Source: Halomonas ventosae (GTDB lineage Bacteria > Pseudomonadota > Gammaproteobacteria > Pseudomonadales > Halomonadaceae). From it: a stretch of DNA of 64,000 nt. The notes under the pieces were generated by a model, which did not search any database, was not told where the DNA came from, and saw nothing but the letters and a program-made list of their open reading frames with translations. Location: the NCBI RefSeq assembly GCF_004361885.1, contig NZ_SNWH01000008.1, positions 62,001 through 126,000 of the forward strand. The letters run 5' to 3'. A program made the position numbers and the translations under genes. This document shows positions 8,611-17,843 of this stretch, one piece after another. Within the stretch, counting starts at the first letter, position 1. Every line of letters begins with the position of its first letter.

Positions 8611-10323
8611 ATGAACAGTATTCCTGCCGCAGCCCCGGTCACCGCGTCCCTGGACGACCCGCGCTACTACCTGGCGAACTTCCGCTTCGTGCTGGCGTGG
8701 GTGGCCGAGCGCCACGCTGATCTGCTAAACACCGCCGAGCACCGCTTCCTGGCGGACTTCGCCGCCCTGCCCGAGGCCTCCCAGGCGCTGCTGGTGCGCA
8801 TGGTGATGCGCAAGGGCGAGCACTTTCGCACCTCGCGCCTGCGCTATCCCGAGATCGGCGACACCGAGGCGGCGCTCGCGCCCCTGGTCGAGGCGGGCCT
8901 GGTCGAGGCCGCCCCCGCGCTCGACCTGGCAGAGCTCTTCGGTCAGTTGCGCCTTGCCGAGCTGCGCCGTGCCCTGGCCGGCGAGATCGCCGCCGCGGGG
9001 TTGCCCGCTGCCACCAGCAAGGCCGTGCTGTTCGAGGCGCTGTCGCCGCGGCTTACCAAGGCCCTCCCGCTCGCCGACTGGTGGCCCGCGGCGCCGGATA
9101 GTGTCGTGCATCTCGTCGTGATGGCAACCTGCGAGCGGCTGCGGCTGATGTTCTTCGGCAACCTGCGCCAGGACTGGGCCGAGTTCGTGCTCACCGAGCT
9201 CGGCTTGCAGCGCTTCGAACGGGTGGCGATCACCGCCGACTCCCGGGCCTTCCGGCGCCGCGCCGAGGTGGATGCCTACCTGGCGCTGCACCGCCTGCGC
9301 GAGCGGCTCGAGGCCGGGGAGGCGGTATCGGTATTGCAGGCCGAGCTCCCCACGCCACTGGCCGACAATGCCTGGCTGGCGGAGCGCCATCGGCGGCTCT
9401 GCGTGGCGCTGGGTCGCCAGGCGGAGCGCGAGGGGTTGGGCGAGTCGGCCCTGGCCCTCTATGCCGCTGCCGGCTGGCCGGAGACGGGCCATACCGGCAG
9501 CGTCGAAGCGCGCATCCGCCACCTGCGCCTGCAGGAGCGCCGCGGGGAGCACGCCGCGGCCCTGGCCCTGGCCGAGCCCCTCGCCGCGGCCCCGGCCAGC
9601 GAGGAAGAAGCCCAGGCGCTGGGCCGGCTGGTGCCACGGCTGCGCCGCCGGTTGGGCCTGGCCCCGCCGATGCCTCGCCGCGCCCCGGCATATCGGCAGT
9701 GGACCCTGACCCTGCCGCCCGGCCCGGTGGAGGCCGTAGTGCGCGACCACCTGCATGGCGAGGCGGCGCCGGTGCACTACGTGGAGAACACCCTGCTCAC
9801 CGGCCTCTTCGGGCTGCTGTGCTGGGAGGCGCTCTTCTCGCCACTGCCCGGCGCCTTCTTCCACCCTTTTCACCACGGCCCAGCAGATCTCTACCGAGAG
9901 GACTTCGTGGCCCGTCGCCGCGAGCGCTTCGCGGCCTGCCTGGCCCGGCTCGACGATGGCAGCTATCGCCAGGCGATCCGCGCCACCTGGCGGGCGAAGC
10001 AGGGGCTGGCCTCGCCCTTCGTGCATTGGGGGGCGCTCGATGAGGTACTGCTCGAACGGGCACTGGCCTGCCTGCCGGCCACCGATCTGCGCGCCTGCTT
10101 CGAGCGGCTGCTCGGCGACCTCAAGGCCAACCGCGCCGGCCTGCCGGACCTGATCCAGTTCCTTCCCGAGGCGCCGCAGGGCGAGCCGCGCTACCGGCTG
10201 ATCGAGGTGAAGGGCCCCGGCGACCGGCTGCAGGACAACCAGCGGCGCTGGCTGGCTTTCTTCCAGGCCCGGGGCATGCCGGTCGTGGTCTGCCACGTGC
10301 GCTGGGCGACGGGCGAGGCATGA
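8611..10323 (+). CDS. FAN1-like structure-specific nuclease with VRR-NUC domain
   Basis: The 570-residue product has the layout of bacterial FAN1: an N-terminal helical DNA-binding part ('ALLVRMVMRKGEHFRTSRLRYPEIG', a hallmark of the family), a long helical TPR-like middle, and a C-terminal VRR-NUC domain. The nuclease centre is visible as P512-D513 and E532-x-K534 in 'IEVKGPGDRLQDNQRRW', plus an upstream conserved glutamate region around 'FHPFHHGPADLYREDF'. FAN1 cuts 5' flaps near interstrand crosslinks and can unhook them. The stop codon overlaps the start of the next gene (ATGA), so it is translationally coupled to an XPD/DinG-like helicase. The pair looks like a DNA-crosslink or flap repair module; that joint role is inferred. 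Confidence 0.9.
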   Translation: MNSIPAAAPVTASLDDPRYYLANFRFVLAWVAERHADLLNTAEHRFLADFAALPEASQALLVRMVMRKGEHFRTSRLRYPEIGDTEAALAPLVEAGLVEAAPALDLAELFGQLRLAELRRALAGEIAAAGLPAATSKAVLFEALSPRLTKALPLADWWPAAPDSVVHLVVMATCERLRLMFFGNLRQDWAEFVLTELGLQRFERVAITADSRAFRRRAEVDAYLALHRLRERLEAGEAVSVLQAELPTPLADNAWLAERHRRLCVALGRQAEREGLGESALALYAAAGWPETGHTGSVEARIRHLRLQERRGEHAAALALAEPLAAAPASEEEAQALGRLVPRLRRRLGLAPPMPRRAPAYRQWTLTLPPGPVEAVVRDHLHGEAAPVHYVENTLLTGLFGLLCWEALFSPLPGAFFHPFHHGPADLYREDFVARRRERFAACLARLDDGSYRQAIRATWRAKQGLASPFVHWGALDEVLLERALACLPATDLRACFERLLGDLKANRAGLPDLIQFLPEAPQGEPRYRLIEVKGPGDRLQDNQRRWLAFFQARGMPVVVCHVRWATGEA

Positions 10324-12626
10324 GCGAGGGGCTGCGCTATCGGGTGACGGTGCGCACGCTGTGCGACTTCACCGCCCGGGAGGGGGACCTGGACCACCGC
10401 TTCACCCCGGCGCCCAGCGCCCGGGAGGGCATCGCCGGCCATGCCCTGGTAGCAAGGCGGCGGGGCGAGGGATACGAGGCCGAATTGCCGCTCTCCGCTT
10501 CCTTCGAGGGGCTGACAGTGGGCGGCCGGGCCGATGGCTTCGACCCGGCGTCCAACCGCCTGGAGGAGATCAAGACCCATCGCGGGCGCCTGGAGCGCAT
10601 GGCCGCCAATCAGCGAGCCCTGCACTGGGCGCAGGTCAGCGTCTATGGCGCGCTGCTGTGTGCCGAACGTGGCCTGACCTCGTTGACCCTGGCGCTGGTC
10701 TACCTGGACATCACCACCGGCCACGAGACCTTGCTGACTCGCGAGGCGAGCGCCAGCGAGCTCTCGGCCTTCTTCGCGTCCCAGTGTCGTCGCTTCCTGG
10801 CCTGGGCCGAGCAGGAGGCGATGCATCGCCAGCGCCGTGACGAAGCCCTCGGCGAGCTCGCCTTTCCCCACGACGCCTTCCGCGCCGGCCAGCGCGACCT
10901 GGCGGAGAGCGTCTACAAGGCCGCCAGCACCGACCGCTGCCTGCTGATCCAGGCCCCCACCGGCATCGGCAAGACCCTCGGCACCCTCTTCCCGCTGCTC
11001 AAGGCCATGCCCCGCCAGGGACTCGACCGCGTGGCCTTTTTGACCATGAAGACGCCGGGACGCCGGCTGGCGCTGGATGCCCTGGCCGTCCTCGGGGCCG
11101 GGGCGGGGGCCGCCGGGAACGCGGACGCCGCGCCCGCACCGCTGCGGGTGCTGGAGCTCACCGCCCGGGACAAGGCCTGCGAGTATCCCGGCCGCGCCTG
11201 CCACGGCGCGGCCTGCCCCCTGGCGGCGGGCTTCTACGACCGGCTGCCGGCGGCGCGCCAGGCCGCCGTGGCCCAGGGCTGGCTCGACCGCGAGGCGTTG
11301 CGCGAGGTGGCCCTCGAGCATGGCGTCTGCCCCTACTACCTGGGGCAGGAGCTGGCGCGCTGGTGCGACGTGGTGGTCGGCGACGTCAACCACTGGTTCG
11401 ACGCCAACGCCCTGCTGCATGGCCTCGCCCGGGCCAACAGCTGGCGCCTGGGGCTACTGGTCGACGAGGCGCACAACCTGGTGGAACGCGCCCGGGGCAT
11501 GTACAGCGCTGAGCTCGACCAGCGCCGCCTCGCCCGACTGCGCCGTGAGGCGCCCGAGGCCCTGGCGCGCCCCCTGGGACGCCTGGTCCGGCAGTGGCAG
11601 GCCCTGGTCCGGGAGGCAGGGCTGGGCGAGGCCGGTGAGCCGGGCCGGCCGGCCTACCGGGTGCTCGATGGCCTGCCCGAGGGGATGGTCGCCGCCCTGC
11701 AGGGGCTCGCCAGCGCCATCACCGAGCATCTGGGCGAACACCCGGACCAGGCCACTCTGGCGCTCCAGGAGCTGCTCTTCGAGGCGCTGGCCTTCACCCG
11801 CCTGGCGGCGACTTTCGGTGAACACTCGCTATGCGATCTGACTCGCCACGGCCGCGGGCGCGCGGTGCTGGGGCTGCGTAACCTAGTGCCGGCGGACTTC
11901 CTGGCGCCACGCTTCGCGGCGGCCCGTTCGACCGTGCTGTTCTCGGCGACCCTGAGCCCCGCCCACTACCACCAAGACCTGCTGGGCCTGCCGGCCGATA
12001 CGGTGTGGCGCGAGGTCGCTTCGCCGTTCGCCGCCGAGCAGCTGGAGGTGCGCATCCGCGCCGACATCTCCACCCGGCTGCGCGATCGGGAGGCCTCGCT
12101 TGCGCCCATCGTCGCCGAACTGGCCGGGCAGTACCGCCGCCGGCCAGGCCACTACCTGGCCTTCTTCAGCAGCTTCGCCTACCTGGAGGCGGCTCTGGCA
12201 CGGTTGCAGGCGGCCCATCCGCAGATTCCCGTGCGCGCCCAGGCCCGCGGCATGCGCGAGGAGGCCCGCGACGCCTTCCTGGCCGGCTTCGCACCGGGCG
12301 GGCGGGGAATCGGCTTCGCGGTACTCGGCGGGGCTTTCGCCGAGGGCATCGACCTACCAGGCGAGCGGCTGATCGGCGCCTTCATCGCCACCCTGGGGCT
12401 GCCACCCTTCGATCCCTTCAACGAGGCGCTCAAGGCACGCCTGGCCGCGCGTTTCGGGTGTGGCGACGACTACGCCTATCGCATCCCCGGGCTGATCAAG
12501 GTAGTGCAAGCGGCGGGGCGTGTGATCCGCGGCCCCGGCGACGAGGGCACGCTGGTGCTGATGGATGACCGCTTTGCGCGCCGCGAGGTGCGGGCCCGGC
12601 TGCCGGGGTGGTGGGCGATCGATTGA
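10320..12626 (+). CDS. XPD/DinG-like Fe-S helicase with N-terminal PD-(D/E)XK nuclease-like domain
   Basis: The 768-residue protein starts with a Cas4/RecB-like nuclease fold in which D72 and E83-x-K85 line up as the metal-binding site. A superfamily 2 helicase follows: Walker A 'APTGIGKT' at 212-219, four cysteines C287, C294, C299 and C337 positioned as the XPD/DinG iron-sulfur cluster, and the Walker B box 'VDEAH' at 381-385. The C-terminal part holds 'GFAVLGGAFAEGIDLPGE' and the arginine-finger block 'QAAGRVIRG'. This fits a 5'-3' DNA helicase. The first four bases overlap the end of the FAN1-like gene, implying joint action, for instance unwinding and trimming flaps at stalled forks or crosslinks. 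The family assignment is strong; retained nuclease activity is inferred from the residues. Confidence 0.9.
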   Translation: MSEGLRYRVTVRTLCDFTAREGDLDHRFTPAPSAREGIAGHALVARRRGEGYEAELPLSASFEGLTVGGRADGFDPASNRLEEIKTHRGRLERMAANQRALHWAQVSVYGALLCAERGLTSLTLALVYLDITTGHETLLTREASASELSAFFASQCRRFLAWAEQEAMHRQRRDEALGELAFPHDAFRAGQRDLAESVYKAASTDRCLLIQAPTGIGKTLGTLFPLLKAMPRQGLDRVAFLTMKTPGRRLALDALAVLGAGAGAAGNADAAPAPLRVLELTARDKACEYPGRACHGAACPLAAGFYDRLPAARQAAVAQGWLDREALREVALEHGVCPYYLGQELARWCDVVVGDVNHWFDANALLHGLARANSWRLGLLVDEAHNLVERARGMYSAELDQRRLARLRREAPEALARPLGRLVRQWQALVREAGLGEAGEPGRPAYRVLDGLPEGMVAALQGLASAITEHLGEHPDQATLALQELLFEALAFTRLAATFGEHSLCDLTRHGRGRAVLGLRNLVPADFLAPRFAAARSTVLFSATLSPAHYHQDLLGLPADTVWREVASPFAAEQLEVRIRADISTRLRDREASLAPIVAELAGQYRRRPGHYLAFFSSFAYLEAALARLQAAHPQIPVRAQARGMREEARDAFLAGFAPGGRGIGFAVLGGAFAEGIDLPGERLIGAFIATLGLPPFDPFNEALKARLAARFGCGDDYAYRIPGLIKVVQAAGRVIRGPGDEGTLVLMDDRFARREVRARLPGWWAID

Positions 12627-12633
12627 TCGCGCC

Positions 12634-14451
12634 TCAGCGCTGCCCCTCGGGGATCTCCTCCACCCGGGTGGCGATGTCCTCGTCCGCCTCGTAGAGCGCC
12701 TCGAGCTCTCGAGCGGCCTCCTGGATGGTCTGGATCTGCTGCGTCTCGTTGCCGAACACCTCGAGCTGGCGCAGCAGCGCTTGCTCGTCGTGGTGGCGGA
12801 AGGTGTCGATGGTGTGCTGGGCCTGCTCGCGGGGGATGCCCAGGCCGATCAGCACATCGCGGGTCAGCTCGAGGCTGGCGGGCAGCAGCTCACGCACGAT
12901 GTGGGTGATGCCGGTGCGCATCAGCAGGTGGACATGGTGGCGGTTGCGCGCCCGGGCATAGAGTTCGAGGTGTGGAAACTGGCGCCGCACCTGGCCGACG
13001 ATGCGCATCGAGGCCTCAGGGTCGCCCACCGCCACCACCAGCACTCGCGCCCGGTCGGCCCCGGCAGCCTTGAGCAGGTCGATGCGCGAGGCATCCCCGT
13101 AGTAGACCTGGTTGCCGTAGCGGCGCACCACCTCGACTTGGTCGGCGTTGATGTCGAGCACCGTGTAGGGGATCTTCAGCCCCTGCAGGGCGCGCGCCAT
13201 GATCTGCCCGAAGCGGCCGAACCCGGCGATGATAATCTGCGGGGCGTCATCGGGCAGGGAGTCAAAGTCGCGCTTCGCGGCAGGGGAGGTGAAAAGGCGC
13301 CGCAGGCCCCGCACATGCAGCTGGAAGAGCAGCGGGGTGGTCGCCATGGAGAGCGAGATCACGAGTATCAGCAGGCTGACCAGCGACGGGTCGAGCAGCG
13401 CGGCGCTGGCGGCGGCGGAGAGCAGCACGAAGCCGAACTCGCCGCCCTGGGAGAGCAGCACCGCGAGGTTGAGTCCGTCCTTCCAGCCGGTGCCATAGCG
13501 CTTGGCGGCGACCAGCATGGCCAGCGCCTTGATCAGCACCAGCCCCAGGGTCAGGCCGAGCACGGTCAGGGGCATTTCACTGAGCAGGCCGATATCGGCC
13601 GTCATGCCCACGGCCATGAAGAACAGCCCCAGCAGCAGGCCTCGGTAGGGTTCGATATCGGCCTCGATATTGTGGCGGTAGTTTGAGTCGGCGAGCAGCA
13701 CGCCGGCGATGAAGGCCCCCAGGGCCATGGAGAGCCCGGCCAGCTCCATCAGCAGTGCGGCGCCGATCACCACCAGCAGCACGGTGCCGGCGAACACCTC
13801 GCGGCTGCGGGTGGCCGCGGCATAGTAGAACAGCGGCCGCAGCAGGTAGCGGCCGCCGACGATCAGGCCGAGGAAGGCGCCGAGCGCCATCAACACCTCT
13901 CGGAGCAGCGCTGGCAGTCCGTCGGCCAGCAGGCTGTCGGTGGCCAGCATGGGAATCAGGGCCAGCACCGGGATCGCGGCCAGGTCCTGGAACAGCAGCA
14001 GGGCGAAGGCGTTGCGACCGTGGCGGGTCTGCAGCTCCTTGCGCTCGCCGAGCAGCTGCAGCACCAGCGGCGTAGAACACAGCCCCAGGCTGAAGCCCAC
14101 CACCAGTGCCGCCGCGGGGGAGAGCCCCAGCCACCAGGCGGCCAGCGAGAGCACGGTGGTGGTGATGGCCACCTGCAGGCTACCGAAGCCGAACACCGGC
14201 TTGCGCATCACGCGCAGGCGCGAGGGCTTGAGCTCCAGGCCGATCACGAACAGCAGGAAGATGATGCCGAGCTGCGAGAACTGCAGCACTGCCTCGGCAT
14301 CGCCCACCAGAGCCAGCACCGAGGGGCCGATGACCACCCCTGCGACGAGATAACCCAGTACCTCGCCGAGCCCCAGGCGCTTGAAGAGCGGCACGATCAG
14401 CACCGCGGCAGCGAGAAAGATCAGCGCATTGAGCAGCAGGTCGATGGCCAA
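12634..14451 (-). CDS. Monovalent cation:proton antiporter-2 (KefB/KefC type)
   Basis: I chose a TTG start at 14451 because AAGGAG lies 6 bp upstream and the resulting 605 residues equal the length of KefB/KefC; an ATG at 14487 or longer starts are possible. The N-terminal half has about 12 hydrophobic helices with 'GVVIGPSVLALV', 'FVIGLELKPSRL' (regulatory loop) and 'LLFQDLAAIPVLAL'. The C-terminal half has a Rossmann RCK/TrkA-N domain with 'IAGFGRFGQIMARAL' (GxGxxG) and 'YYGDASRIDLLKAAGA'. These systems release K+ in exchange for protons, in enteric bacteria under glutathione-adduct control. No KefF/KefG ancillary gene is adjacent, so the exact regulatory mode is unclear. It converges with the helicase gene, leaving only 7 bp. 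Confidence 0.88.
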   Translation of the reverse strand: MAIDLLLNALIFLAAAVLIVPLFKRLGLGEVLGYLVAGVVIGPSVLALVGDAEAVLQFSQLGIIFLLFVIGLELKPSRLRVMRKPVFGFGSLQVAITTTVLSLAAWWLGLSPAAALVVGFSLGLCSTPLVLQLLGERKELQTRHGRNAFALLLFQDLAAIPVLALIPMLATDSLLADGLPALLREVLMALGAFLGLIVGGRYLLRPLFYYAAATRSREVFAGTVLLVVIGAALLMELAGLSMALGAFIAGVLLADSNYRHNIEADIEPYRGLLLGLFFMAVGMTADIGLLSEMPLTVLGLTLGLVLIKALAMLVAAKRYGTGWKDGLNLAVLLSQGGEFGFVLLSAAASAALLDPSLVSLLILVISLSMATTPLLFQLHVRGLRRLFTSPAAKRDFDSLPDDAPQIIIAGFGRFGQIMARALQGLKIPYTVLDINADQVEVVRRYGNQVYYGDASRIDLLKAAGADRARVLVVAVGDPEASMRIVGQVRRQFPHLELYARARNRHHVHLLMRTGITHIVRELLPASLELTRDVLIGLGIPREQAQHTIDTFRHHDEQALLRQLEVFGNETQQIQTIQEAARELEALYEADEDIATRVEEIPEGQR

Positions 14452-14615
14452 GGGCGACTCCTTGCGAATGGCGGTGGGGAGCCCCATTCTAACCGATGGA
14501 GCCCTCACCATGGGCATGCAAGCGTCAGGCCAGGTCAGCGGACTCGGCATCGAGAGGCCCTGTCAAGAGGAAAGCGTCATGCGAGTCAATGCCGATTTCA
14601 GTCGTCGTGCGGCGG

Positions 14616-15218
14616 TCACTGCGGCTTGTCTTCTTCCTTGGCAGCCATCTCCTTCAGGGTGCGCCCCGTCACCACGGATTGTGGTTCGGTGGAGGTGGGG
14701 TTGCGCCTCGCATCGGCAGCCTCGTCGTCCATCTTCATCAGCAGCCAGCCCTCGTCCTGCGCCAGCCGCGTGCGGATCAGCGCATAGCCGCCGCGCAGCT
14801 TCGTGCCCTCCAGCCAGACGCTGACATGGCCGTCCTCGAGCTGTTCGGCGACTGAGGACCGGTTGTCGCCCTCCTTGAGGTGGCGGTAGTGGCCGCGATC
14901 CCAGATCAGCACGGTGCCGGCGCCATACTCGCCCTCCGGGATCACCCCTTCGAAGTCGGCGTAGGCCAGGGGATGATCCTCGGTGGGAATCGCCAGGCGC
15001 TTGTCGCGGGGATCGGTGGAGGGCCCCTTGGGTACGGCCCAGGACTTCAATACGCCATCGACCTCGAGGCGGAAATCGTAGTGCAGGCTGGAGGCGGCGT
15101 GTTGCTGGATCACAAAGCAGGGCCGGTCGCCCTCCCGGCCCTCCTCCCTGGGCTCGGGCGTGCGCCGCGGGTCGCGCTTGTCTCGGTAGTCGGCCAGGGA
15201 CGGGCGGGATGCGGGCAT
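14616..15218 (-). CDS. Stand-alone LigD-type DNA 3'-phosphoesterase
   Basis: The 200-residue product is the size of an isolated PE domain of the bacterial NHEJ ligase LigD. It carries the family core 'HAASSLHYDFRLE' with H40, H46 and D48, then H82 in 'TEDHPLAY', and 'GVIPEGEYGAG'; these correspond to the Mn-binding residues His42, His48, Asp50 and His84 known for Pseudomonas LigD. Such enzymes trim 3'-phosphates and a terminal ribonucleotide from DNA ends. No ligase, polymerase or Ku gene is within the window, so it probably works as a separate end-cleaning enzyme or with genes elsewhere. The C-terminal ~40 residues are charged and low in complexity. Confidence 0.9.
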   Translation of the reverse strand: MPASRPSLADYRDKRDPRRTPEPREEGREGDRPCFVIQQHAASSLHYDFRLEVDGVLKSWAVPKGPSTDPRDKRLAIPTEDHPLAYADFEGVIPEGEYGAGTVLIWDRGHYRHLKEGDNRSSVAEQLEDGHVSVWLEGTKLRGGYALIRTRLAQDEGWLLMKMDDEAADARRNPTSTEPQSVVTGRTLKEMAAKEEDKPQ

Positions 15219-15250
15219 GGGTCGACCTCCGGTGGGTGGCTATCTCCAGT

Positions 15251-15466
15251 CTAGTCGTTGACCGGGTTGTCCCGCGGCTCGCCCCGATCACACTTGACGC
15301 ACTCGAGCGCCAGGCCGAGTCGCGAGCGCCGGCCCGCCTCGCTGGTTACCCAGGGGCGCTCGGTCCAGGGTGGCTGATGGCGCACGTGCTGGTGATGGCC
15401 GCAGATAAGCTCCGCCACCCAGTGACCCTGCTCGTCGCGGTGATAGCCGATGATGGGCTGCTGCAT
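15251..15466 (-). CDS. DUF3565 protein, putative zinc-binding
   Basis: This 71-residue protein has the full DUF3565 pattern: 'GYHRDEQGHWVAEL', then 'CGHHQHVRHQPPW', 'RPWV' and a C-terminal 'CVKCD'. The Cys-Gly-His-x-Gln-His plus Cys-x-x-Cys arrangement looks like a metal site. The family is common in marine and halophilic gammaproteobacteria and has no known function. It ends 32 bp upstream of the LigD-like phosphoesterase gene on the same strand and could share its transcript. Confidence 0.82.
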   Translation of the reverse strand: MQQPIIGYHRDEQGHWVAELICGHHQHVRHQPPWTERPWVTSEAGRRSRLGLALECVKCDRGEPRDNPVND

Positions 15467-15791
15467 GGGGAGGCTATCGCCGGGGCGGCGGAGCCTTGTA
15501 GTGGCCGGGTACCGTCACCCGTTCGCCGTTGGGCGGTGTTCTACTCGGGTCGGTACATAGACACGCGTGACGATACTCTTGCGCTTGTACATGGCGATCT
15601 CTTCCTGATGGGCATCCACATGGCTATTCTTCTTCAATCTAGCGCCAGAAGGCCATCCAGGGCAATCCGGACCCTCCAAGCACATGACGGGGATCAATCC
15701 GCAGAGGCGGCCATGGATATCCAGCGTTATGACATCGGGTCCTGTCTGGGTCCATGCTGTGCGGAGATCATGATCTACAGGGAGAGCATCC
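15467..15791. other. Gene-poor stretch between DUF3565 and rhomboid genes
   Basis: No conserved gene is visible in these 325 bp. On the minus strand a 25-codon frame (15592 to 15515, beginning MYKRKSIV) is preceded by AGGAAGAG at a good distance and could encode a microprotein, but nothing else supports it. A plus-strand reading frame crosses the region but has no family features. The region probably carries the divergent promoters of the DUF3565 and rhomboid genes. Confidence 0.4.
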
Positions 15792-16442
15792 ATGCGGCGA
15801 GATGTCGAGCAATTCACTGTCGGTCGGCCACAGGGGCTATCGGTGATCAGCCTGCTGCTGCTGGCCAATGGCCTGACCTTCCTGGTCGAACTGGTCATGC
15901 CGCAAGCGATGTTTCAGTATTTCGCGCTCTGGCCCCTCGCTGCGGCTCCCTCTGGTCTCGCCCTCCCCGACGGCCTGCCGATGGGCGAGTTCCATCTCTG
16001 GCAGCTGCTGAGCTACGCCTTCCTGCATGGCAGCCTGTTTCACCTGTTGATCAACATGTTCGTGCTGTGGATGTTCGGCAGCCCCCTGGAGCGCGTGTGG
16101 GGCGCCCAGCGCTTCGCGACCTACTACGTGCTCTGCGTACTGGGCGCAGGGGCGGTGCAGCTGGTGGTGGTCTCGATGGGCGAATTCGCCCCCACGGTTG
16201 GTGCCTCCGGCGGCGTCTACGCTATTCTGCTGGCTTTCGGCTTGCGCTATCCCAACGAGTACATTTTGCTGCTGATCCCGCCGATTCCCATGAAGGCCAA
16301 GTACTTCGTGATCGTGATCGGTGCGATCGAGCTATGGTTCGGCATCACCGGCACCCGTCAGGGCGTGGCGAGCTTTGCCCACCTGGCGGGCATGCTGGTG
16401 GGACTCTTGCTGATACTCGGCTGGCGGCGGGGGAGAGGGTAG
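15792..16442 (+). CDS. Rhomboid family intramembrane serine protease
   Basis: The 216-residue protein has about six membrane segments and the rhomboid signatures: H84-x3-N88 in 'FHLLINMFVLWMFG', the catalytic G-A-S-G-G with Ser139, and His197 in 'SFAHLAGMLVG', which pairs with the serine. It resembles the short six-helix rhomboids (GlpG-like core without a cytoplasmic domain). Rhomboids cut transmembrane substrates inside the lipid bilayer. ATG 15792 follows a GGGAGAG sequence. It stands alone and converges on nrdB, separated by a shared hairpin terminator. Substrate unknown. Confidence 0.92.
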   Translation: MRRDVEQFTVGRPQGLSVISLLLLANGLTFLVELVMPQAMFQYFALWPLAAAPSGLALPDGLPMGEFHLWQLLSYAFLHGSLFHLLINMFVLWMFGSPLERVWGAQRFATYYVLCVLGAGAVQLVVVSMGEFAPTVGASGGVYAILLAFGLRYPNEYILLLIPPIPMKAKYFVIVIGAIELWFGITGTRQGVASFAHLAGMLVGLLLILGWRRGRG

Positions 16443-16465
16443 CAAGAAGACTCAGTGGACAGGAA

Positions 16466-16495
16466 AATGGCCGATACCCGGGGGTATCGGCCATT
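16466..16495 (-). terminator. Hairpin terminator between rhomboid gene and nrdB
   Basis: A perfect 13-bp stem (AATGGCCGATACC with its complement, arms 16466-16478 and 16483-16495) encloses a 4-nt loop. Read on the minus strand it is followed by ATTTTCC, so it fits a rho-independent terminator of nrdB; on the plus strand the T run is weak, but the hairpin may also stop the rhomboid transcript. Confidence 0.8.
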
Positions 16496-16529
16496 GCGGG
16501 CTCGGGTGCCCCAGAGGGGCTTGCCGCGC

Positions 16530-17771
16530 TCAGTCCCAGTTCAGCGCACCGCCCACCTGGTACTCGGTGACGCGGGTCTCGAAGAAGTTTTTCTCCTTGC
16601 GCAGGTCGATGATCTCGCTCATCCACGGGAAGGGGTTCTGCGCGCCTGGGAACTGCTCCTTCAGGCCGATCTGCGCCAGGCGGCGGTTGCAGATGAAGTG
16701 CAGGTACTCCTCCATGATCGCCGCGTTCATGCCCAGCACGCCGCGGGGCATGGTGTCGCGGGCGTAGGCGATCTCGAGCTCGGTGCCCTGGAGGATCATC
16801 TGGGTGACCTCGTCCTGGAACTCGGCCGTCCAGAGGTGCGGGTTCTCGATCTTGATCTGGTTGATCATGTCCACGCCGAAGTTCAGGTGCATGGATTCGT
16901 CGCGCAGGATGTACTGGAACTGCTCGGCCACCCCGGTCATCTTGTTGCGCCGGCCCATGGAGAGGATCTGGCTGAAGCCGCAGTAGAAGAAGATGCCCTC
17001 GGTGACGCAGTAGAAGGCGATCAGGTTGCGCAACAGCTCCTGGTCGGTCTCGGTGGTGCCGGTGTTGAAGTCGGGGCGGGCCAGCGACTGGGTATGCTTG
17101 AGGCTCCAGGCGGACTTGGCGGCGACGGACGGCACCTCGCGGTACATGTTGAAGACCTCGCCCTCGTCCATGCCCAGCGACTCCACGCAGTACTGGTAGG
17201 CGTGGGTGTGGATCGCCTCCTCGAAGGCCTGACGCAGCAGGTACTGGCGGCACTCGGGGTTGGTGATCAGGCGGTAGAGCGCCAGCACCAGGTTGTTGGC
17301 CACCAGCGAGTCGGCGGTGGAGAAGTAGCCCAGGCTGCGCTCGACGATGCGCCGCTCGTCGGCGGTGAGGCCCTCAGCGCTTTTCCACAGCGCGATGTCG
17401 GCGTTCATGTTCACTTCCTGGGGCATCCAGTGGTTGGCGCTGCCGTCCAGGTACTTCTGCCAGGCCCATTCATACTTGAAGGGCACCAGCTGGTTGAGGT
17501 CGGCGCGGGCATTGATCATCTGCTTGTCGTCGACCTCGATGCGCGCCGCGCCCATCTCCAGCTCCTCGAGGCCGGCGGCCACGTCGAGCTCCTCAAGCGA
17601 CCGGCGGGCACGCGCCAGGCGCTCGCCCTCGGCGGCTTGGTAGTTGCCATGGCTCTCGGCAACGGCCGCGTTGTCGGCCTGGGGCTCGGCAGCGGGCTGC
17701 GGAGCGGGAGCCGGCTTGGGTTGCTCGGCGACGGTTGTCTCGTCCTCGTGGAACTCGTCCCAGTTCAGCAT
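16530..17771 (-). CDS. nrdB: Class Ia ribonucleoside-diphosphate reductase, beta subunit
   Basis: NrdB houses the diiron-tyrosyl radical used by NrdA to reduce ribonucleoside diphosphates. The 413-residue protein has the iron-ligand blocks '[12 protein letters not shown]' and '[10 protein letters not shown]', the '[19 protein letters not shown]' helix, and a C-terminal tail that binds NrdA. The first ~60 residues are an extra acidic, proline/alanine-rich and probably disordered extension, a feature of this pseudomonad/halomonad type. It lies 192 bp downstream of nrdA on the same strand with GAGGT before its ATG. The intergenic gap contains a cruciform-type repeat but no obvious strong terminator, so the two genes are probably co-transcribed at least in part. 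Confidence 0.95.
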   Translation of the reverse strand: MLNWDEFHEDETTVAEQPKPAPAPQPAAEPQADNAAVAESHGNYQAAEGERLARARRSLEELDVAAGLEELEMGAARIEVDDKQMINARADLNQLVPFKYEWAWQKYLDGSANHWMPQEVNMNADIALWKSAEGLTADERRIVERSLGYFSTADSLVANNLVLALYRLITNPECRQYLLRQAFEEAIHTHAYQYCVESLGMDEGEVFNMYREVPSVAAKSAWSLKHTQSLARPDFNTGTTETDQELLRNLIAFYCVTEGIFFYCGFSQILSMGRRNKMTGVAEQFQYILRDESMHLNFGVDMINQIKIENPHLWTAEFQDEVTQMILQGTELEIAYARDTMPRGVLGMNAAIMEEYLHFICNRRLAQIGLKEQFPGAQNPFPWMSEIIDLRKEKNFFETRVTEYQVGGALNWD

Positions 17772-17843
17772 GTCACTTACCTCGAGTTAATTGGGGGCCG
17801 TAGATGGATTCATCGCTCGAGGCTCATCCGGCGGCAAGCCTGC

